This document shows, piece by piece, positions 50,923 to 60,961 of a stretch of 64,000 nt of DNA. The stretch's first letter is position 1; each line of letters opens with the position of its first letter. The translations under genes and the position numbers were made by a program. The notes below the pieces were generated by a model. It had not been told where the DNA came from. It saw only the letters and a program-made list of their open reading frames with translations, and searched no databases. Source of the DNA: an uncultured Actinomycetes bacterium (GTDB lineage Bacteria; Actinomycetota; CADDZG01; WHSQ01). The stretch spans positions 310,001-374,000 of the forward strand of contig CALMBW010000020.1 of NCBI GenBank assembly GCA_937863385.1, read 5' to 3'.

Positions 50923-52034
50923 TCGAGCAGGCCCATACCTTTGGCCCATGAAGTCGTGTACTCGCCGATGACCACAGACTCGGCTTCGGGTGTGAGCTGC
51001 AGCGGCCGCTCTGTCTCCACCATGACTGCAACCTCTTCCGTCCGAGTCAACTCCTTCGACTTCTCGATCGCTGCGGGTTGAGGCCCATGGTGCACGCCCT
51101 GCGGGTGCAACGTGAGGTAGCCAACGTCGATCCCGGCGCGAGAGAAGTAGTTGCCCGAGTGGTAGAAGAGCACCTCGTCTGCGTCGATGTTCGCGTGATA
51201 GAAGGGCACCTTCAGAACCTCTGGATCCTCCTCGAGCGGACGTGGGACGAACGAACAGATCACGAAACCCTCGTTCTTGAACGTGCAATGCGCGCTCGGG
51301 GGCATGTGATAGCTGGGGGAGTAGACCGGCCGGTGATCGAGGATGTTCAGCTTCACCGGGCATAGGTCACCCTGCCACCCGACGACATCGAGCGGATGCC
51401 ACTTGAACCACAAAGAAGTGAAAGTCTCGTCACGCTTGACGCGGACCTCGAAATCACCCTCTTCATCGTGTGGGTCTGGTTCGGGAACCACCAGGACACC
51501 TGGGTCGAACATTGCGTGACGCCCCATCAAGCCTCGGTCTGGGATACCGAACTCGCCGGTGCCTTCGATGATGAAGAAGAAGTTGTCCTCACCATTGGGC
51601 ACCACTCGGTGCGTGGTGCCTTTGGGGATGATCACGTAGTCACCCGGCACGTAGCCGAGGGGGCCGTAGTCCGTCTCGATGGTGCCTTCACCACGGTGAA
51701 CGAAATACATCACGTCACCATCGGAGTCCCTTAGGAAGTAGGGCATCGCAGCGGTGCGGCGACTGACGTACAGGCGGACGTCCTCATTGTGGGCAACCAA
51801 GGCCCAGGTACCGTCCTCCTCGACCTGATCCTGCGGCTTGATCTCGTTCAGATCCAGAGCGCGGGGCTGCAGTGGGCCGTCGATACGCGTCCACGCGGTC
51901 GGTGGATGCATCCGGTAGAGGTGTGAGGCGCGCCCGAAGAAAGTTTCGCGCCCGTGCTCTTCCTCGTAGGTTCCTTGTGGGATCGAAACGTGTGCTTGCC
52001 TGCTGACCTTGCCCTTACTGAAGACGAAATCCAT
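50919..52034 (-). CDS. hmgA: Homogentisate 1,2-dioxygenase
   Basis: This 371-aa cupin-type iron enzyme opens the ring of homogentisate to maleylacetoacetate. Candidate iron ligands are His280 and Glu287 in PFYHANIDADEVLFYH and a His in 310-316 (HPQGVHHGP). The double cupin pattern (YVPGDYVIIPKGTTHRV) is clear. It is shorter than the eukaryotic enzyme (about 445 aa), as in many Actinobacteria. It abuts the HPPD stop with no gap. Confidence 0.9.
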   Translation of the reverse strand: MDFVFSKGKVSRQAHVSIPQGTYEEEHGRETFFGRASHLYRMHPPTAWTRIDGPLQPRALDLNEIKPQDQVEEDGTWALVAHNEDVRLYVSRRTAAMPYFLRDSDGDVMYFVHRGEGTIETDYGPLGYVPGDYVIIPKGTTHRVVPNGEDNFFFIIEGTGEFGIPDRGLMGRHAMFDPGVLVVPEPDPHDEEGDFEVRVKRDETFTSLWFKWHPLDVVGWQGDLCPVKLNILDHRPVYSPSYHMPPSAHCTFKNEGFVICSFVPRPLEEDPEVLKVPFYHANIDADEVLFYHSGNYFSRAGIDVGYLTLHPQGVHHGPQPAAIEKSKELTRTEEVAVMVETERPLQLTPEAESVVIGEYTTSWAKGMGLLD

Positions 52035-53171
52035 CTACAGGTTCCCCCGTTCGGCCTGCTCGCGTTCGATGGATTCGAACAAGGCCTTGAAATTGCCCGC
52101 CCCGAATCCACGGGACCCATGTCGTTCGATCAACTCGAAGAAAACGGTGGGCCGGTCCTGCACCGGCTTGGTGAAGATCTGCAGAAGGTAGCCCTCTTCA
52201 TCCTTGTCTACGAGGATGCCCGTCCGCGCAAGATCCTTGACCTGGGTTTTGATCTCGGGCACACGCTCGATCGCGTCGTCGTAATAAGTGGCAGGGATGC
52301 GCAGGAACTGCAACCCGAGTTTGCTCATCTCATCAACGGCGGAAACGATGTCCGAGACATTCAACGCGATGTGCTGAACCCCCGGCGAGCCGTAGTACTC
52401 GAGGTACTCCTCGATCTGTGACTTCTTGAGTCCTTCGGCAGGTTCGTTGATGGGCAGCTTGATCTTGCCCTCGCCGTCCCACACGACCTTCGACATCAAT
52501 GCGGAGTACTCGGTCGAGATCTCCTCATCAGAGAAATGGCGCAGCTCGGTGAACCCCATGATGCGTTCGTAGAACGACACCCACTCGTTCATCATCCCGA
52601 GCTCGACGTTGCCGACGACGTGATCGATCGACTGCACCCCGAATCCACTCACATTTGGGTCGGTGACTCGGTCCCCTTCGACAGGCGTGAAGTGCCCAGC
52701 CGCATTGAGCGGGACGAAGCCCGGGAAGAACAGGCCCGAATAGTCCTGACGGCTTATCAAGGTGTGGATCGTCTCGCCGTACGTCGCGATCTCGGCTTTC
52801 ACCACCTTGCCGTACTCGTCTTCGTAGACCTTTGGCTCGGCGACACTCACGGCCCCGTGCTCGATCGCCATGTTGTAGGCGTCTTCCGCGTCAGGGACCC
52901 GCAGGGCAACGTCGTGCACTCCGTCGCCGTGGGCTTTCACGTGGTCGGCGATGGGCGAGTCGGGCGACAGAGCACCGGTGAAGACCAAGGTCACCTCACC
53001 TTGCCGGCACACGTAGGAGACGCGATCGCGGCTACCGGTTTCAAGGCCCGCATAAGCGATAGGTCGGAAACCCAGGGTCCGGTAGAACTGGGCCGCTTGG
53101 CGAGCATTACCCACGAAGAACTGGATGTAGTCAAACCCTTGGATCGGGAAAGAGTCCTCATGCTGTGTCAT
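52035..53171 (-). CDS. hppD: 4-Hydroxyphenylpyruvate dioxygenase
   Basis: This 378-aa enzyme converts 4-hydroxyphenylpyruvate to homogentisate. The iron triad is His184 (SIDHVVGNV), His267 (GVQHIAL) and Glu346 (FFELIER), with the C-terminal lid RGFGAGNFKALFE. The length is typical. It is the first gene of the tyrosine-catabolic operon. AAGGGGG lies just before the ATG, and TTATCCT about 45 nt upstream could be the -10 box. No tyrosine aminotransferase is in the window. Confidence 0.95.
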   Translation of the reverse strand: MTQHEDSFPIQGFDYIQFFVGNARQAAQFYRTLGFRPIAYAGLETGSRDRVSYVCRQGEVTLVFTGALSPDSPIADHVKAHGDGVHDVALRVPDAEDAYNMAIEHGAVSVAEPKVYEDEYGKVVKAEIATYGETIHTLISRQDYSGLFFPGFVPLNAAGHFTPVEGDRVTDPNVSGFGVQSIDHVVGNVELGMMNEWVSFYERIMGFTELRHFSDEEISTEYSALMSKVVWDGEGKIKLPINEPAEGLKKSQIEEYLEYYGSPGVQHIALNVSDIVSAVDEMSKLGLQFLRIPATYYDDAIERVPEIKTQVKDLARTGILVDKDEEGYLLQIFTKPVQDRPTVFFELIERHGSRGFGAGNFKALFESIEREQAERGNL

Positions 53172-53238
53172 ACGAACACCCCCTTGTGTTTGTAGGCCCC
53201 AGGATAACGCGCCCGGAACCGATCTCTGCGGGCGAGGG

Positions 53239-54759
53239 TTAGGGAAGATCGGTTAGAGCAAGGCGCAGGCGGACCCCTGCCCACTCGGGAACGGGCTCGC
53301 CGTGATCGATCCGATGATGGACGCCTCGCGATTCGGTACGAAGCAACGCGGCGCGAGCCATCAAACGAGCCAGGATGGCAGCGGACCGAAGCTCGAGGAC
53401 ACTGCGGTCATCGGTGATGGGAAGGCGAGCCAGATCCTCGAGTGCGGCGGGGAGACTCCGCAGGTTTGTCGGATCCCGCTCGATCCCCATAGCGTTCGTA
53501 CACAGGTCTCTCAGACGGACCCACGAATCATCAGCGTCGATCTCGACGGGTTCCAGGTCGACGTCCCCCATGGGCTCCTTGGGCTTGCCCGTTCGCTGCC
53601 CTGCTATCGCTCGGGCGGCGCGACGCCCGAACACCAACGCTTCGGCCAGCGAGTTCCCGGCAAGACGGTTCGCGCCGTGAACTCCGGTATTGCTGCATTC
53701 TCCGATCGCATAGAGCCGGGGGATCGTCGTTCGTCCATCGAGATCAGTCTGGATGCCCCCCACGAAGTAGTGGGCTGCCGGCGCTACCGGGATCAGATCG
53801 CGAACCGGATCGATACCGTGACGCACACAACCTGAGTAGACGGTGGGGAACTCCTTCTGCCAGATACCTGGATCAAGGTGTCTGCAGTCGAGCCACGCTC
53901 CCTTGCGTGAAGAGATGGCACGAGCAACGACGTCTCGTGGTGCCATCTCACCGTCAGAGTGGTGGTCGAAAAGGAATCGCCTGCCATCTGCATCCACGAC
54001 GTGCGCTCCAGCACCTCGCAAAGCTTCCGTGACGAGCACACGTTGATGTCCCAACCCCGCTGCCAGTGCCGTGGGGTGGAACTGGACGAACTCGAGATCT
54101 GCAAGGCCGGCGCCCGCCTCCCAGGCGAGGACGATCCCGTCCCCTGTTGCCCCAGCAGGGTTCGTGGTCGAGTTGAAGATCGCACCGATCCCACCGGTCG
54201 CAAGAACCGTTGAATTGGCTTGGACGCGAACCACACCTTCCTCCGTTAGCACCCAACCTCCGACACAACGTCCGTCCACCACATCAAGCCGCAGACATGC
54301 CCCTTCGATCCGCTTAACGCGTTTGCTTGCGTGCTGACGCAGGGTCGCCATGATGGCCGCACCGGTCGAGTCCTCGTGGTGAGCCGAGCGAGATACCGAC
54401 TGACCTCCCTCGCGCGCTAGGTGGAGGGTTCCATCGGGGTTGCGATCGAAGTCACATCCAAGCTCCGCTAGTTCCATGATGCATTCGGGTGCTTCGTAGC
54501 AGAGAACCTGCACTGCAGAAACATCGGCATGACCTGCCGCTACCCTCAGGGTGTCCTGAACGTGAAGGTCGGGAGAGTCGTCGGGACCCAGCGCGGCAGC
54601 TACTCCTCCTTGCGCCCACGGCGACGACCCCGAACGTTTCTTTCCCTTGTCGCACACAAGGATCTCTGTTGGTTGCGGCAGATGCAGAGACGCATACAAC
54701 CCGGCCGCGCCAGCCCCCACGATGAAAACATCGGTCTTGACCGAGGGGACCGTGTTCAC
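53239..54759 (-). CDS. nadB: L-aspartate oxidase
   Basis: This 506-aa flavoprotein has the FAD motif FIVGAGAAGLYASL, the HEDSTGAAIM active-site region, QFHPTAL and GANRLAGNSLAEALVFGRRAA. These are characteristic of NadB rather than succinate dehydrogenase. It oxidises L-Asp to iminoaspartate for NAD synthesis. nadA and nadC are not adjacent here. The GTG start abuts the stop of the enoyl-CoA hydratase, so they are co-transcribed. Confidence 0.93.
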   Translation of the reverse strand: MNTVPSVKTDVFIVGAGAAGLYASLHLPQPTEILVCDKGKKRSGSSPWAQGGVAAALGPDDSPDLHVQDTLRVAAGHADVSAVQVLCYEAPECIMELAELGCDFDRNPDGTLHLAREGGQSVSRSAHHEDSTGAAIMATLRQHASKRVKRIEGACLRLDVVDGRCVGGWVLTEEGVVRVQANSTVLATGGIGAIFNSTTNPAGATGDGIVLAWEAGAGLADLEFVQFHPTALAAGLGHQRVLVTEALRGAGAHVVDADGRRFLFDHHSDGEMAPRDVVARAISSRKGAWLDCRHLDPGIWQKEFPTVYSGCVRHGIDPVRDLIPVAPAAHYFVGGIQTDLDGRTTIPRLYAIGECSNTGVHGANRLAGNSLAEALVFGRRAARAIAGQRTGKPKEPMGDVDLEPVEIDADDSWVRLRDLCTNAMGIERDPTNLRSLPAALEDLARLPITDDRSVLELRSAAILARLMARAALLRTESRGVHHRIDHGEPVPEWAGVRLRLALTDLP

Positions 54760-55545
54760 CTAACGGCCTTGGAACTCTGGCAGGCGGCGATCGAAGAACG
54801 CTTGCACACCCTCGATGTGATCTGCGGTGGCTCCGGCTGAGGTCTGTGCCGCCACCTCATCATCGAGTTGTTCATCGAGAGTCTTGCCCGCCGCTCCGTA
54901 GAGCAGGGCCTTGGTAAGCGCATAGGCGGCAGTAGGCCCGGACGCCAGTTCGGTCGCCCGCTGTCGCCAAGCGGTCTCGAACTCATCCGCCGGCACGACT
55001 TGCTCGTAGATCCCCCACTCGGCCGCCTTCGAAGCGTCTAAAGGGTCGCCCGATGAACAGAGGCTCCACGCACGGGCTGTTCCAAGCATGCGCGCCAGGA
55101 ACCACAGAGCCCCCGAGTCGGGAACGAGACCGACCTTGATGAAGGCAAGGACGAGCTTGGCATTCTCGCTCGCGACCCGATGGTCACACGCCAACGCAAC
55201 ACTCGCCCCGGCCCCCGCAGCGACTCCGTTCACGGCCGCTAGAACCGGCTTGGGGGCCGATGTCAAAGCTCGGATCAGGGGGTTGTAGCGCTTGACCAAG
55301 GTGTCCCCGAGAGGGGGCGCTTCACCACGCCGATACCCATCTGCAAGGGCACCGAGATCCTCTCCCGAGGAGAACGCACGGCCGCTGCCGGTGATGACGA
55401 TGCAACGGACCCGGTCGTCAGAGGCAGCCTCGTTGACCGCATCGAGCGCCGCTGCTCCCATCTCGTCATCGAAAGCATTGAGGACGTCGGGCCGGTCCAG
55501 CGTTACAACTCCGAGACGATCGGACACCTCGTAGCGAAGCGACAT
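54760..55545 (-). CDS. Enoyl-CoA hydratase/isomerase family protein
   Basis: This 261-aa crotonase-fold protein has LDRPDVLNAFDDEM, the oxyanion-hole segments GSGRAFSSGEDL and GVAAGAGASVALACD, and the helix KVGLVPDSGALWFLARMLG. The Asp in PDSG replaces the second catalytic Glu seen in hydratases. This fits isomerase-type members such as PaaG rather than classical enoyl-CoA hydratase. The ATG at 55545 begins with the family start MSLRYEVSDRLGVVTLDRP. Phenylacetate genes are absent, so the pathway is not certain. Confidence 0.88.
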   Translation of the reverse strand: MSLRYEVSDRLGVVTLDRPDVLNAFDDEMGAAALDAVNEAASDDRVRCIVITGSGRAFSSGEDLGALADGYRRGEAPPLGDTLVKRYNPLIRALTSAPKPVLAAVNGVAAGAGASVALACDHRVASENAKLVLAFIKVGLVPDSGALWFLARMLGTARAWSLCSSGDPLDASKAAEWGIYEQVVPADEFETAWRQRATELASGPTAAYALTKALLYGAAGKTLDEQLDDEVAAQTSAGATADHIEGVQAFFDRRLPEFQGR

Positions 55546-55676
55546 GCATCCAGCGTATCCGGCAGCCACACTCGGCGCAGCAAAGGCATCGCTTCGGCGC
55601 GTCGGCCCTACGTTTCGGAACTTCGCCAGGTAAGAGCGTTCGAGACGAAAGAAAGTCCCTGTTAGGTGCGCGGCCG

Positions 55677-57125
55677 CTAGGCACGTGGCCGTTCGGTGGA
55701 CGGGGGTTGCTCGAGAACGTGCTTGCTACGAAGCTGCTCTTCGGGGATAGCCACGGGGTACTTGGACGAGAAGCACGCGGTGCAGAAGTCCTCGGCAGGG
55801 ATCTGCGTCGAGGTCACCATCCCGTCGAAAGACAAGTAGGCCAACGAGTCGGCACCGATATGAGCTTGGATCTCTTGAACCGTCATGTTCGCCGCGATCA
55901 GATCGTCCTGGTCGGGCATGTCGATCCCATAGAAGCAAGGCCATTTGATCGGCGGAGACGAGATGCGCATGTGCACCTCGCGAGCCCCCGCCTCCCGCAG
56001 CATCGTCACGATCTGACGGGTTGTGTTGCCACGGACGATCGAATCATCGACCACGACGACTCGCTTTCCGGCGATGACTTCCCGCAGCGGGTTGAGCTTC
56101 ATCCGGATGCCTTGTTGGCGCATCGACTGCGTCGGCTGGATGAACGTGCGCCCCACGTAGCGATTCTTGACGAAGCCTTCACCGTAGGTGACCCCGGAAG
56201 CCTCTGCATACCCCTGAGCGGCGGGGACACCGCTGTCGGGCACCGGCATCACGAGCTCGGCCTGCACGTCCGATTCGCGCGCTAGTTGCTGGCCCATCCG
56301 GTAGCGGGTGGCGTACACATTCTGTCCCATCAACGTCGAATCGGGCCGGGCGAAGTAGACGTGCTCGAAAACACAGGCCGCAGGCTTGATCTCTGCGAAT
56401 CGATCACTCGTCAGACCATTGACATCGATCGTGACCAACTCACCCGGCTCGACATCTCGGATGAACCGGGCACCGATCAGGTCGAGCGCACAGGTTTCGG
56501 AGGCCAATACCCAACCTCCGTTCTCCAGCCGGCCGATGCTCAGGGGCCTGAAGCCATGAGGGTCACGCGCTCCGAACAGGCGAGCTTCGCTGAGGATCGT
56601 GAACGAATACGCACCCTTCAACTTAGGAAGCACGTCCAGGATCGCAAGCCGCAGATCGCCTGCGGTAGCGCGAGCGATGTGGGACGCCACTAGATCGGTA
56701 TCCGACGACGACGCGAGACGCGCTCCGCGCGGGGTCGGATCGCCGCCTGCCTCGTGGAGCAGTTTCTTGAGTTCGATCGGGTTAACCAGGTTGCCGTTGT
56801 GAGCGAGTGCGATCTGGCCGTCCGGAGAACTCTTGTACGTCGGCTGGGCGTTCTCCCACGACGACGAACCGGTGGTCGAGTAGCGGGTGTGACCGATCGC
56901 CACGTGACCCTGGAGGCTCTTCAATACGGTTTCGTCAAAGGCTTGGGATACGAGACCTAGCTCTTTGTAGACCAGCACGCTCTGACCATCAGCGATGGCG
57001 ATGCCTGCAGACTCCTGGCCTCGATGCTGGAGCGCGTACAGGGCGTAATAGCTAAGGCGCGCCACGTCCTCGCCGGGGGCGAAGATCCCGACGACACCAC
57101 ACTTGTCCCGCGCTTCTGTCGTCAT
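55677..57125 (-). CDS. purF: Amidophosphoribosyltransferase
   Basis: This 482-aa enzyme catalyses the first committed purine step. A short propeptide MTTEARDK precedes the catalytic Cys9 of the glutaminase domain ([10 protein letters not shown]). The phosphoribosyltransferase domain has the PRPP motif [14 protein letters not shown]. Cys residues in IKWPCFYG and [12 protein letters not shown] fit the Fe-S cluster type. It overlaps purL as ATGA and is the last gene of the operon. The 131 nt downstream (55546-55676) show no clear terminator. Confidence 0.97.
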   Translation of the reverse strand: MTTEARDKCGVVGIFAPGEDVARLSYYALYALQHRGQESAGIAIADGQSVLVYKELGLVSQAFDETVLKSLQGHVAIGHTRYSTTGSSSWENAQPTYKSSPDGQIALAHNGNLVNPIELKKLLHEAGGDPTPRGARLASSSDTDLVASHIARATAGDLRLAILDVLPKLKGAYSFTILSEARLFGARDPHGFRPLSIGRLENGGWVLASETCALDLIGARFIRDVEPGELVTIDVNGLTSDRFAEIKPAACVFEHVYFARPDSTLMGQNVYATRYRMGQQLARESDVQAELVMPVPDSGVPAAQGYAEASGVTYGEGFVKNRYVGRTFIQPTQSMRQQGIRMKLNPLREVIAGKRVVVVDDSIVRGNTTRQIVTMLREAGAREVHMRISSPPIKWPCFYGIDMPDQDDLIAANMTVQEIQAHIGADSLAYLSFDGMVTSTQIPAEDFCTACFSSKYPVAIPEEQLRSKHVLEQPPSTERPRA

Positions 57126-59302
57126 GAGGCGATCGTAGGTCCTGCTAGAGCGTCTGCCAGGGAATGCGCCGCAACATGCTTCGCGTTCTCCAATGACACG
57201 GTGAACCCTCCGAATCGAAGCTCTGTTCCTCCCACCGTCCCGATCTGCTGGACGGTGACACCTCGTTTCTCTGCGGCTTCGGCTACCTGCCTGGCGTTGT
57301 CCGGGGCGCAGCTAACCACCACCCGCGCCGGGGATTCGCTGAAGAGGAATCTATGGTCGGCAGGCAGGTCACAGTCGAAGCCGCGGCCCCCGGCGATCGC
57401 AGATTCCGCCAAACTGATAGCCACACCGCCATGTGAACAGTCGTGCGCGGAACTCAGCGAACCGGCAACTTCGACCAAAAGATCGATCATGTCTCTGGCG
57501 TCGGCGAGATCAACCTTGGGGGGACGGCCGGCGATCACCCCGTGCACCCGAGAAGCGAACTCACTGCCACCGAGATCTGCCGGGTCGGTGTCTCCCAGAA
57601 GGAGCAACACATCGCCGTCACCACTCAGCGCTGAACCCACTGCCGCGTCCGGGCGATCGAGCACCCCGATCATCCCGATCACGGGGGTGGGGAATATCGG
57701 GCGCCCTGAGGTCTCGTTATAGAACGAGACGTTCCCACCCGTGACCGGTGTTCCGAGTGCCTTGCAGGCATCGCCGATGCCTTCCACAGCCTGTGCGAAC
57801 TGCCACATCACGTCGGGTTTCTCCGGGTTGCCGAAGTTGAGACAGTTAGTGACCGCCAGTGGCCTGGCTCCGGTACAGGCCACGTTCAGAGCAGCCTCGA
57901 CCACCGCCGATCGAGCACCTTCGTAGGGATCCAGGTAGCAGTAGCGACCATGTCCGTCGGCGGTGATCGCCACCGCAACATCGCTGTCGGGAAGCCGGAT
58001 GACGGCCGCGTCTCCTCCCGGACCCTGCACCGTGCCGAGGAAGATCATGTGGTCGTACTGCTCCCACACCCACGACTTGTCGGCGACGTTCGGGGATGCA
58101 AGCACGTCGAGGAAAGCTTGCGCGAGGTCGGGAGGTTCCTTGTCTCCGGGATCTGCTGCTTGGATCTCATCGATCCAACCGGGTCGCTCGTACGGGCGTT
58201 CGTAAACCGGACCTTCATCGGCGAGCGACACCGCCGGTACGTCGGCGATAGTCTCGCCGGCCCCATCCACGACCTTCACCGCATCTCCGTCGTCGACGCG
58301 GCCAACGACCCCCGCGTGCAGGCCCCACTTCTTACAGATATCCAGGACGCGCTGGACGTTGCCGGGCTCGACAACCGCCATCATGCGCTCCTGGGATTCC
58401 GAGATCATGATCTCGAATGGCTCCATCTGTGGCTCACGCAGGTGAACGGCATCCAATCGCACCGTCATCCCGGTTCCGGCTTTCGCCGTCATCTCACTGA
58501 TGGGACATGAGATCCCGCCCGCCCCAAGATCTTGGAATCCAACCAACAGGTCCTCACGGATGAGTTCGAGACAAGCCTCGATCAGGAGTTTCTCGGTGAA
58601 GGGGTCGCCGACCTGGACGGAGGGACGCTTCTCGTGACTCTCATCATCGAACTCTGCCGAAGCAAGAACGCTAGCTCCACCGATGCCGTCACGGCCTGTC
58701 GACGAGCCGATCAGGATCACTGCGTTGCCCGGACCCGTCGCTTTCCCATTCATCAGTTTGGTGTCGATCACGCCCAAGCAAGCAACGTTCACCAACGGGT
58801 TCTCGGCGTAGCAGTCTTCGAAGACCACCTCTCCACCAACCGTCGGCACACCGATCGAGTTGCCGTACGACGAGATCCCGTGAACGACACCGTCGACGAG
58901 GTAACGGGTACGCGCTTCGTCGAGGGGGCCGAACCGCAAGGAGTCGAGCAGGGCGATCGGCCGGGCACCCATCGACAGGATGTCCCTAACGATCCCACCA
59001 ACACCCGTTGCTGCACCGTTCACCGGCTCGACGAAGGATGGATGGTTGTGTGACTCGATCTTGAAGGCAACTGCCTTGCCGGGAGCTACCTCGATGATCC
59101 CGGCCCCCTCACCCGGTCCTACCAAGATATGAGGACCCTCGGTGGGAAGGTTGCGCAGGTGCACACGCGACGATTTGTACGAGCAGTGTTCGCTCCACAT
59201 CACCGAATACATCGCTAGCTCCGTGTAGGAGGGATCGCGGCCCAGCCGGTCTTGGATGGCCTTGTATTCCTCGTCGGTCAAACCAAGATCGCGATGGATC
59301 AC
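57122..59302 (-). CDS. purL: Phosphoribosylformylglycinamidine synthase subunit PurL
   Basis: This 726-aa protein is the small-type PurL, which needs separate PurS and PurQ, both present just upstream. Motifs include [12 protein letters not shown] with the catalytic His, [18 protein letters not shown], and the second-half repeat [10 protein letters not shown]-like [17 protein letters not shown]. The GTG start lies 18 nt after the purQ stop. It converts FGAR to FGAM with ammonia from PurQ. Confidence 0.97.
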   Translation of the reverse strand: MIHRDLGLTDEEYKAIQDRLGRDPSYTELAMYSVMWSEHCSYKSSRVHLRNLPTEGPHILVGPGEGAGIIEVAPGKAVAFKIESHNHPSFVEPVNGAATGVGGIVRDILSMGARPIALLDSLRFGPLDEARTRYLVDGVVHGISSYGNSIGVPTVGGEVVFEDCYAENPLVNVACLGVIDTKLMNGKATGPGNAVILIGSSTGRDGIGGASVLASAEFDDESHEKRPSVQVGDPFTEKLLIEACLELIREDLLVGFQDLGAGGISCPISEMTAKAGTGMTVRLDAVHLREPQMEPFEIMISESQERMMAVVEPGNVQRVLDICKKWGLHAGVVGRVDDGDAVKVVDGAGETIADVPAVSLADEGPVYERPYERPGWIDEIQAADPGDKEPPDLAQAFLDVLASPNVADKSWVWEQYDHMIFLGTVQGPGGDAAVIRLPDSDVAVAITADGHGRYCYLDPYEGARSAVVEAALNVACTGARPLAVTNCLNFGNPEKPDVMWQFAQAVEGIGDACKALGTPVTGGNVSFYNETSGRPIFPTPVIGMIGVLDRPDAAVGSALSGDGDVLLLLGDTDPADLGGSEFASRVHGVIAGRPPKVDLADARDMIDLLVEVAGSLSSAHDCSHGGVAISLAESAIAGGRGFDCDLPADHRFLFSESPARVVVSCAPDNARQVAEAAEKRGVTVQQIGTVGGTELRFGGFTVSLENAKHVAAHSLADALAGPTIAS

Positions 59303-59320
59303 AGGCTCGGCGTTCCCTTC

Positions 59321-60004
59321 CTACGGCGCGGACACGAGAGACGGACTACTTGCAAGGATCGAGCGCAGGATCACCGCTCCGTCGGTGCTACCTAGCAGCG
59401 CCTCGCATGCTCTTTCAGGGTGGGGCATGAGACCGAACACGTTTCGCTCGGGATTGCAGATGCCGGCGACGTCGTCGAGAGACCCGTTGGGGTTGTCGAC
59501 GTAGCGCAGAACGATCTGGTCGTTGGCCTTCAACTCGTCAAGCACGTCAGGCTCCGCGTACCAATTCCCCTCGAAATGATTGATGGGGATACGAAGCACG
59601 TCTCCGGGCGAGGCTGCGTTTGTGAACGGGGTCGACGCGTTCTCGACCCGAAGATCCACCCACTTGCAAAGGAACTTGAGGCCCGCGTTCTTACGGAGCG
59701 CCCCCGGCAGCAGGCCAGCCTCGCAAAGGATCTGGAAGCCGTTGCATATCCCGATCAGCAAACCACCCGCGTCGGCGAAAGATCGGACGGCATCCATGAT
59801 CGGCGAGAAGCGAGCGATCGCACCGGTGCGCAGGTAGTCGCCATGAGCAAAACCGCCCGGCAACACAACCACGTCGACCTCGGGAAGGGTCTCTTCGTCA
59901 TGCCAGACCGAGACGACGTCCGCCCCCAGGTCGCGGAACGCCTTCTGTGCATCGAGATCGCAGTTCGAGCCCGGGAAGACCACTACTCCCACGCGCGGAT
60001 TCAC
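59321..60004 (-). CDS. purQ: Phosphoribosylformylglycinamidine synthase subunit PurQ
   Basis: This 227-aa class I glutamine amidotransferase has the nucleophile in [19 protein letters not shown] and the His/Glu pair in MPHPERACE. It supplies ammonia to PurL. The GTG start overlaps the purS stop as GTGA. Confidence 0.97.
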   Translation of the reverse strand: MNPRVGVVVFPGSNCDLDAQKAFRDLGADVVSVWHDEETLPEVDVVVLPGGFAHGDYLRTGAIARFSPIMDAVRSFADAGGLLIGICNGFQILCEAGLLPGALRKNAGLKFLCKWVDLRVENASTPFTNAASPGDVLRIPINHFEGNWYAEPDVLDELKANDQIVLRYVDNPNGSLDDVAGICNPERNVFGLMPHPERACEALLGSTDGAVILRSILASSPSLVSAP

Positions 60005-60249
60005 GAAACGGTCACCTCGTAGGACTCGATCACGGGGTTCGCCAACAGCCGCTCACACATCTCCTGGATGCGAGCGTACGCCTCTTCTTCGGAGGAGGCT
60101 TCGACGGAAAGCTCGATGTGCTTGCCGACCCGGACCCCTTGCACACCCTCGTACCCGAGCGCGGGTAGTGCCCGCTCGATCGTCTGACCTTGAGGATCGG
60201 AGATCCCCGGCTTCAACAGCACGTTCACGACTGCGTCGAACTTCGTCAT
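60001..60249 (-). CDS. purS: Phosphoribosylformylglycinamidine synthase subunit PurS
   Basis: This 82-aa PurS has [19 protein letters not shown] and [18 protein letters not shown], then [10 protein letters not shown], and matches the family along its whole length. It assembles PurQ with PurL. The ATG at 60249 has GGGAG 8 nt upstream and starts 4 nt after the stop of the membrane protein gene. Confidence 0.95.
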   Translation of the reverse strand: MTKFDAVVNVLLKPGISDPQGQTIERALPALGYEGVQGVRVGKHIELSVEASSEEEAYARIQEMCERLLANPVIESYEVTVS

Positions 60250-60253
60250 CGAT

Positions 60254-60961
60254 TCAGCTCCCAACTAACGCGACGGCCGCAGATCGCACTCCTGCGACTA
60301 TGCCGGCGAGGCACACCACGGCTACGAGGCACGCTCCGATGGCGCGGCCCCGGCTCGATCCCGCAACCACACGCGCTCCCTTGACCATCAGGGCGGCGGA
60401 CCACGCAGCCAGCACAACGCTTAGGGCGATGGACAGCGCGGCCCAGGCCGATGAAACGGAGTCTGCGGGACGACCAGAGGTGAACGCCTCGGGACCGACG
60501 ATCAGGATGTCGGCCGGCAACAACAGCGCCAATGCTAATAGCTGGGGGAATGCCGCAGCACCCCAGATCAAGCGGAAGGTACCTGCAGCAGCATCACGGG
60601 TGTGAGCTACCAAGGGGGCGAGCAGTCCCCATAGGAACTGGGCAGCTAGTCCCAAGACGCCCGCCCCCACAGCCCCCGCAAGCAAGAACCCCCAACGGAA
60701 ATCAGTGGGGGCAACGTCTCGCAATCCGAACAATGCAGACAACTTCAACCACAGCACGAACAGCGATGCCCCACCCGCGAACGACAACACGTAGGGCGTG
60801 TACCCCTCTACGGGATGACTATCCGCACGCGCTCTCTTCTTGAGCAGTCTGCGCGCCGCTTCGAACCCCGCAGTGGGCGAGATGAGAACGGAACGAAGTG
60901 TTGCGCCTAAGTGTGCAGAAGAAGTGAGCCGGTCGGCGGTATCGGTGGTGCCTGAGCTCAA
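60254..60961 (-). CDS. Yip1-like multi-pass membrane protein inside the purine operon
   Basis: This 235-aa protein has about five hydrophobic helices (VLSFAGGASLFVLWLKLSAL, GFLLAGAVGAGVLGLAAQF, FPQLLALALLLPADILIV, ALSIALSVVLAAWSAAL, ACLVAVVCLAGIVAGV) after a cytoplasmic start. FRLIWGAAAFPQLLALALL and the general pattern resemble YIP1-family proteins. I chose the TTG at 60961, which overlaps the purC stop as TTGA; a longer frame goes to 61090. Its tight packing between purC and purS implies co-expression, but no purine-related function is evident. Confidence 0.65.
   Translation of the reverse strand: MSSGTTDTADRLTSSAHLGATLRSVLISPTAGFEAARRLLKKRARADSHPVEGYTPYVLSFAGGASLFVLWLKLSALFGLRDVAPTDFRWGFLLAGAVGAGVLGLAAQFLWGLLAPLVAHTRDAAAGTFRLIWGAAAFPQLLALALLLPADILIVGPEAFTSGRPADSVSSAWAALSIALSVVLAAWSAALMVKGARVVAGSSRGRAIGACLVAVVCLAGIVAGVRSAAVALVGS

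Noticed and set aside
49969-51363. A 464-aa reading for the FAH-family gene
   Set aside because: The first 138-147 codons are the homogentisate dioxygenase sequence read in another frame (Arg/Gly-rich, no homology). The true start is near 50922-50949.
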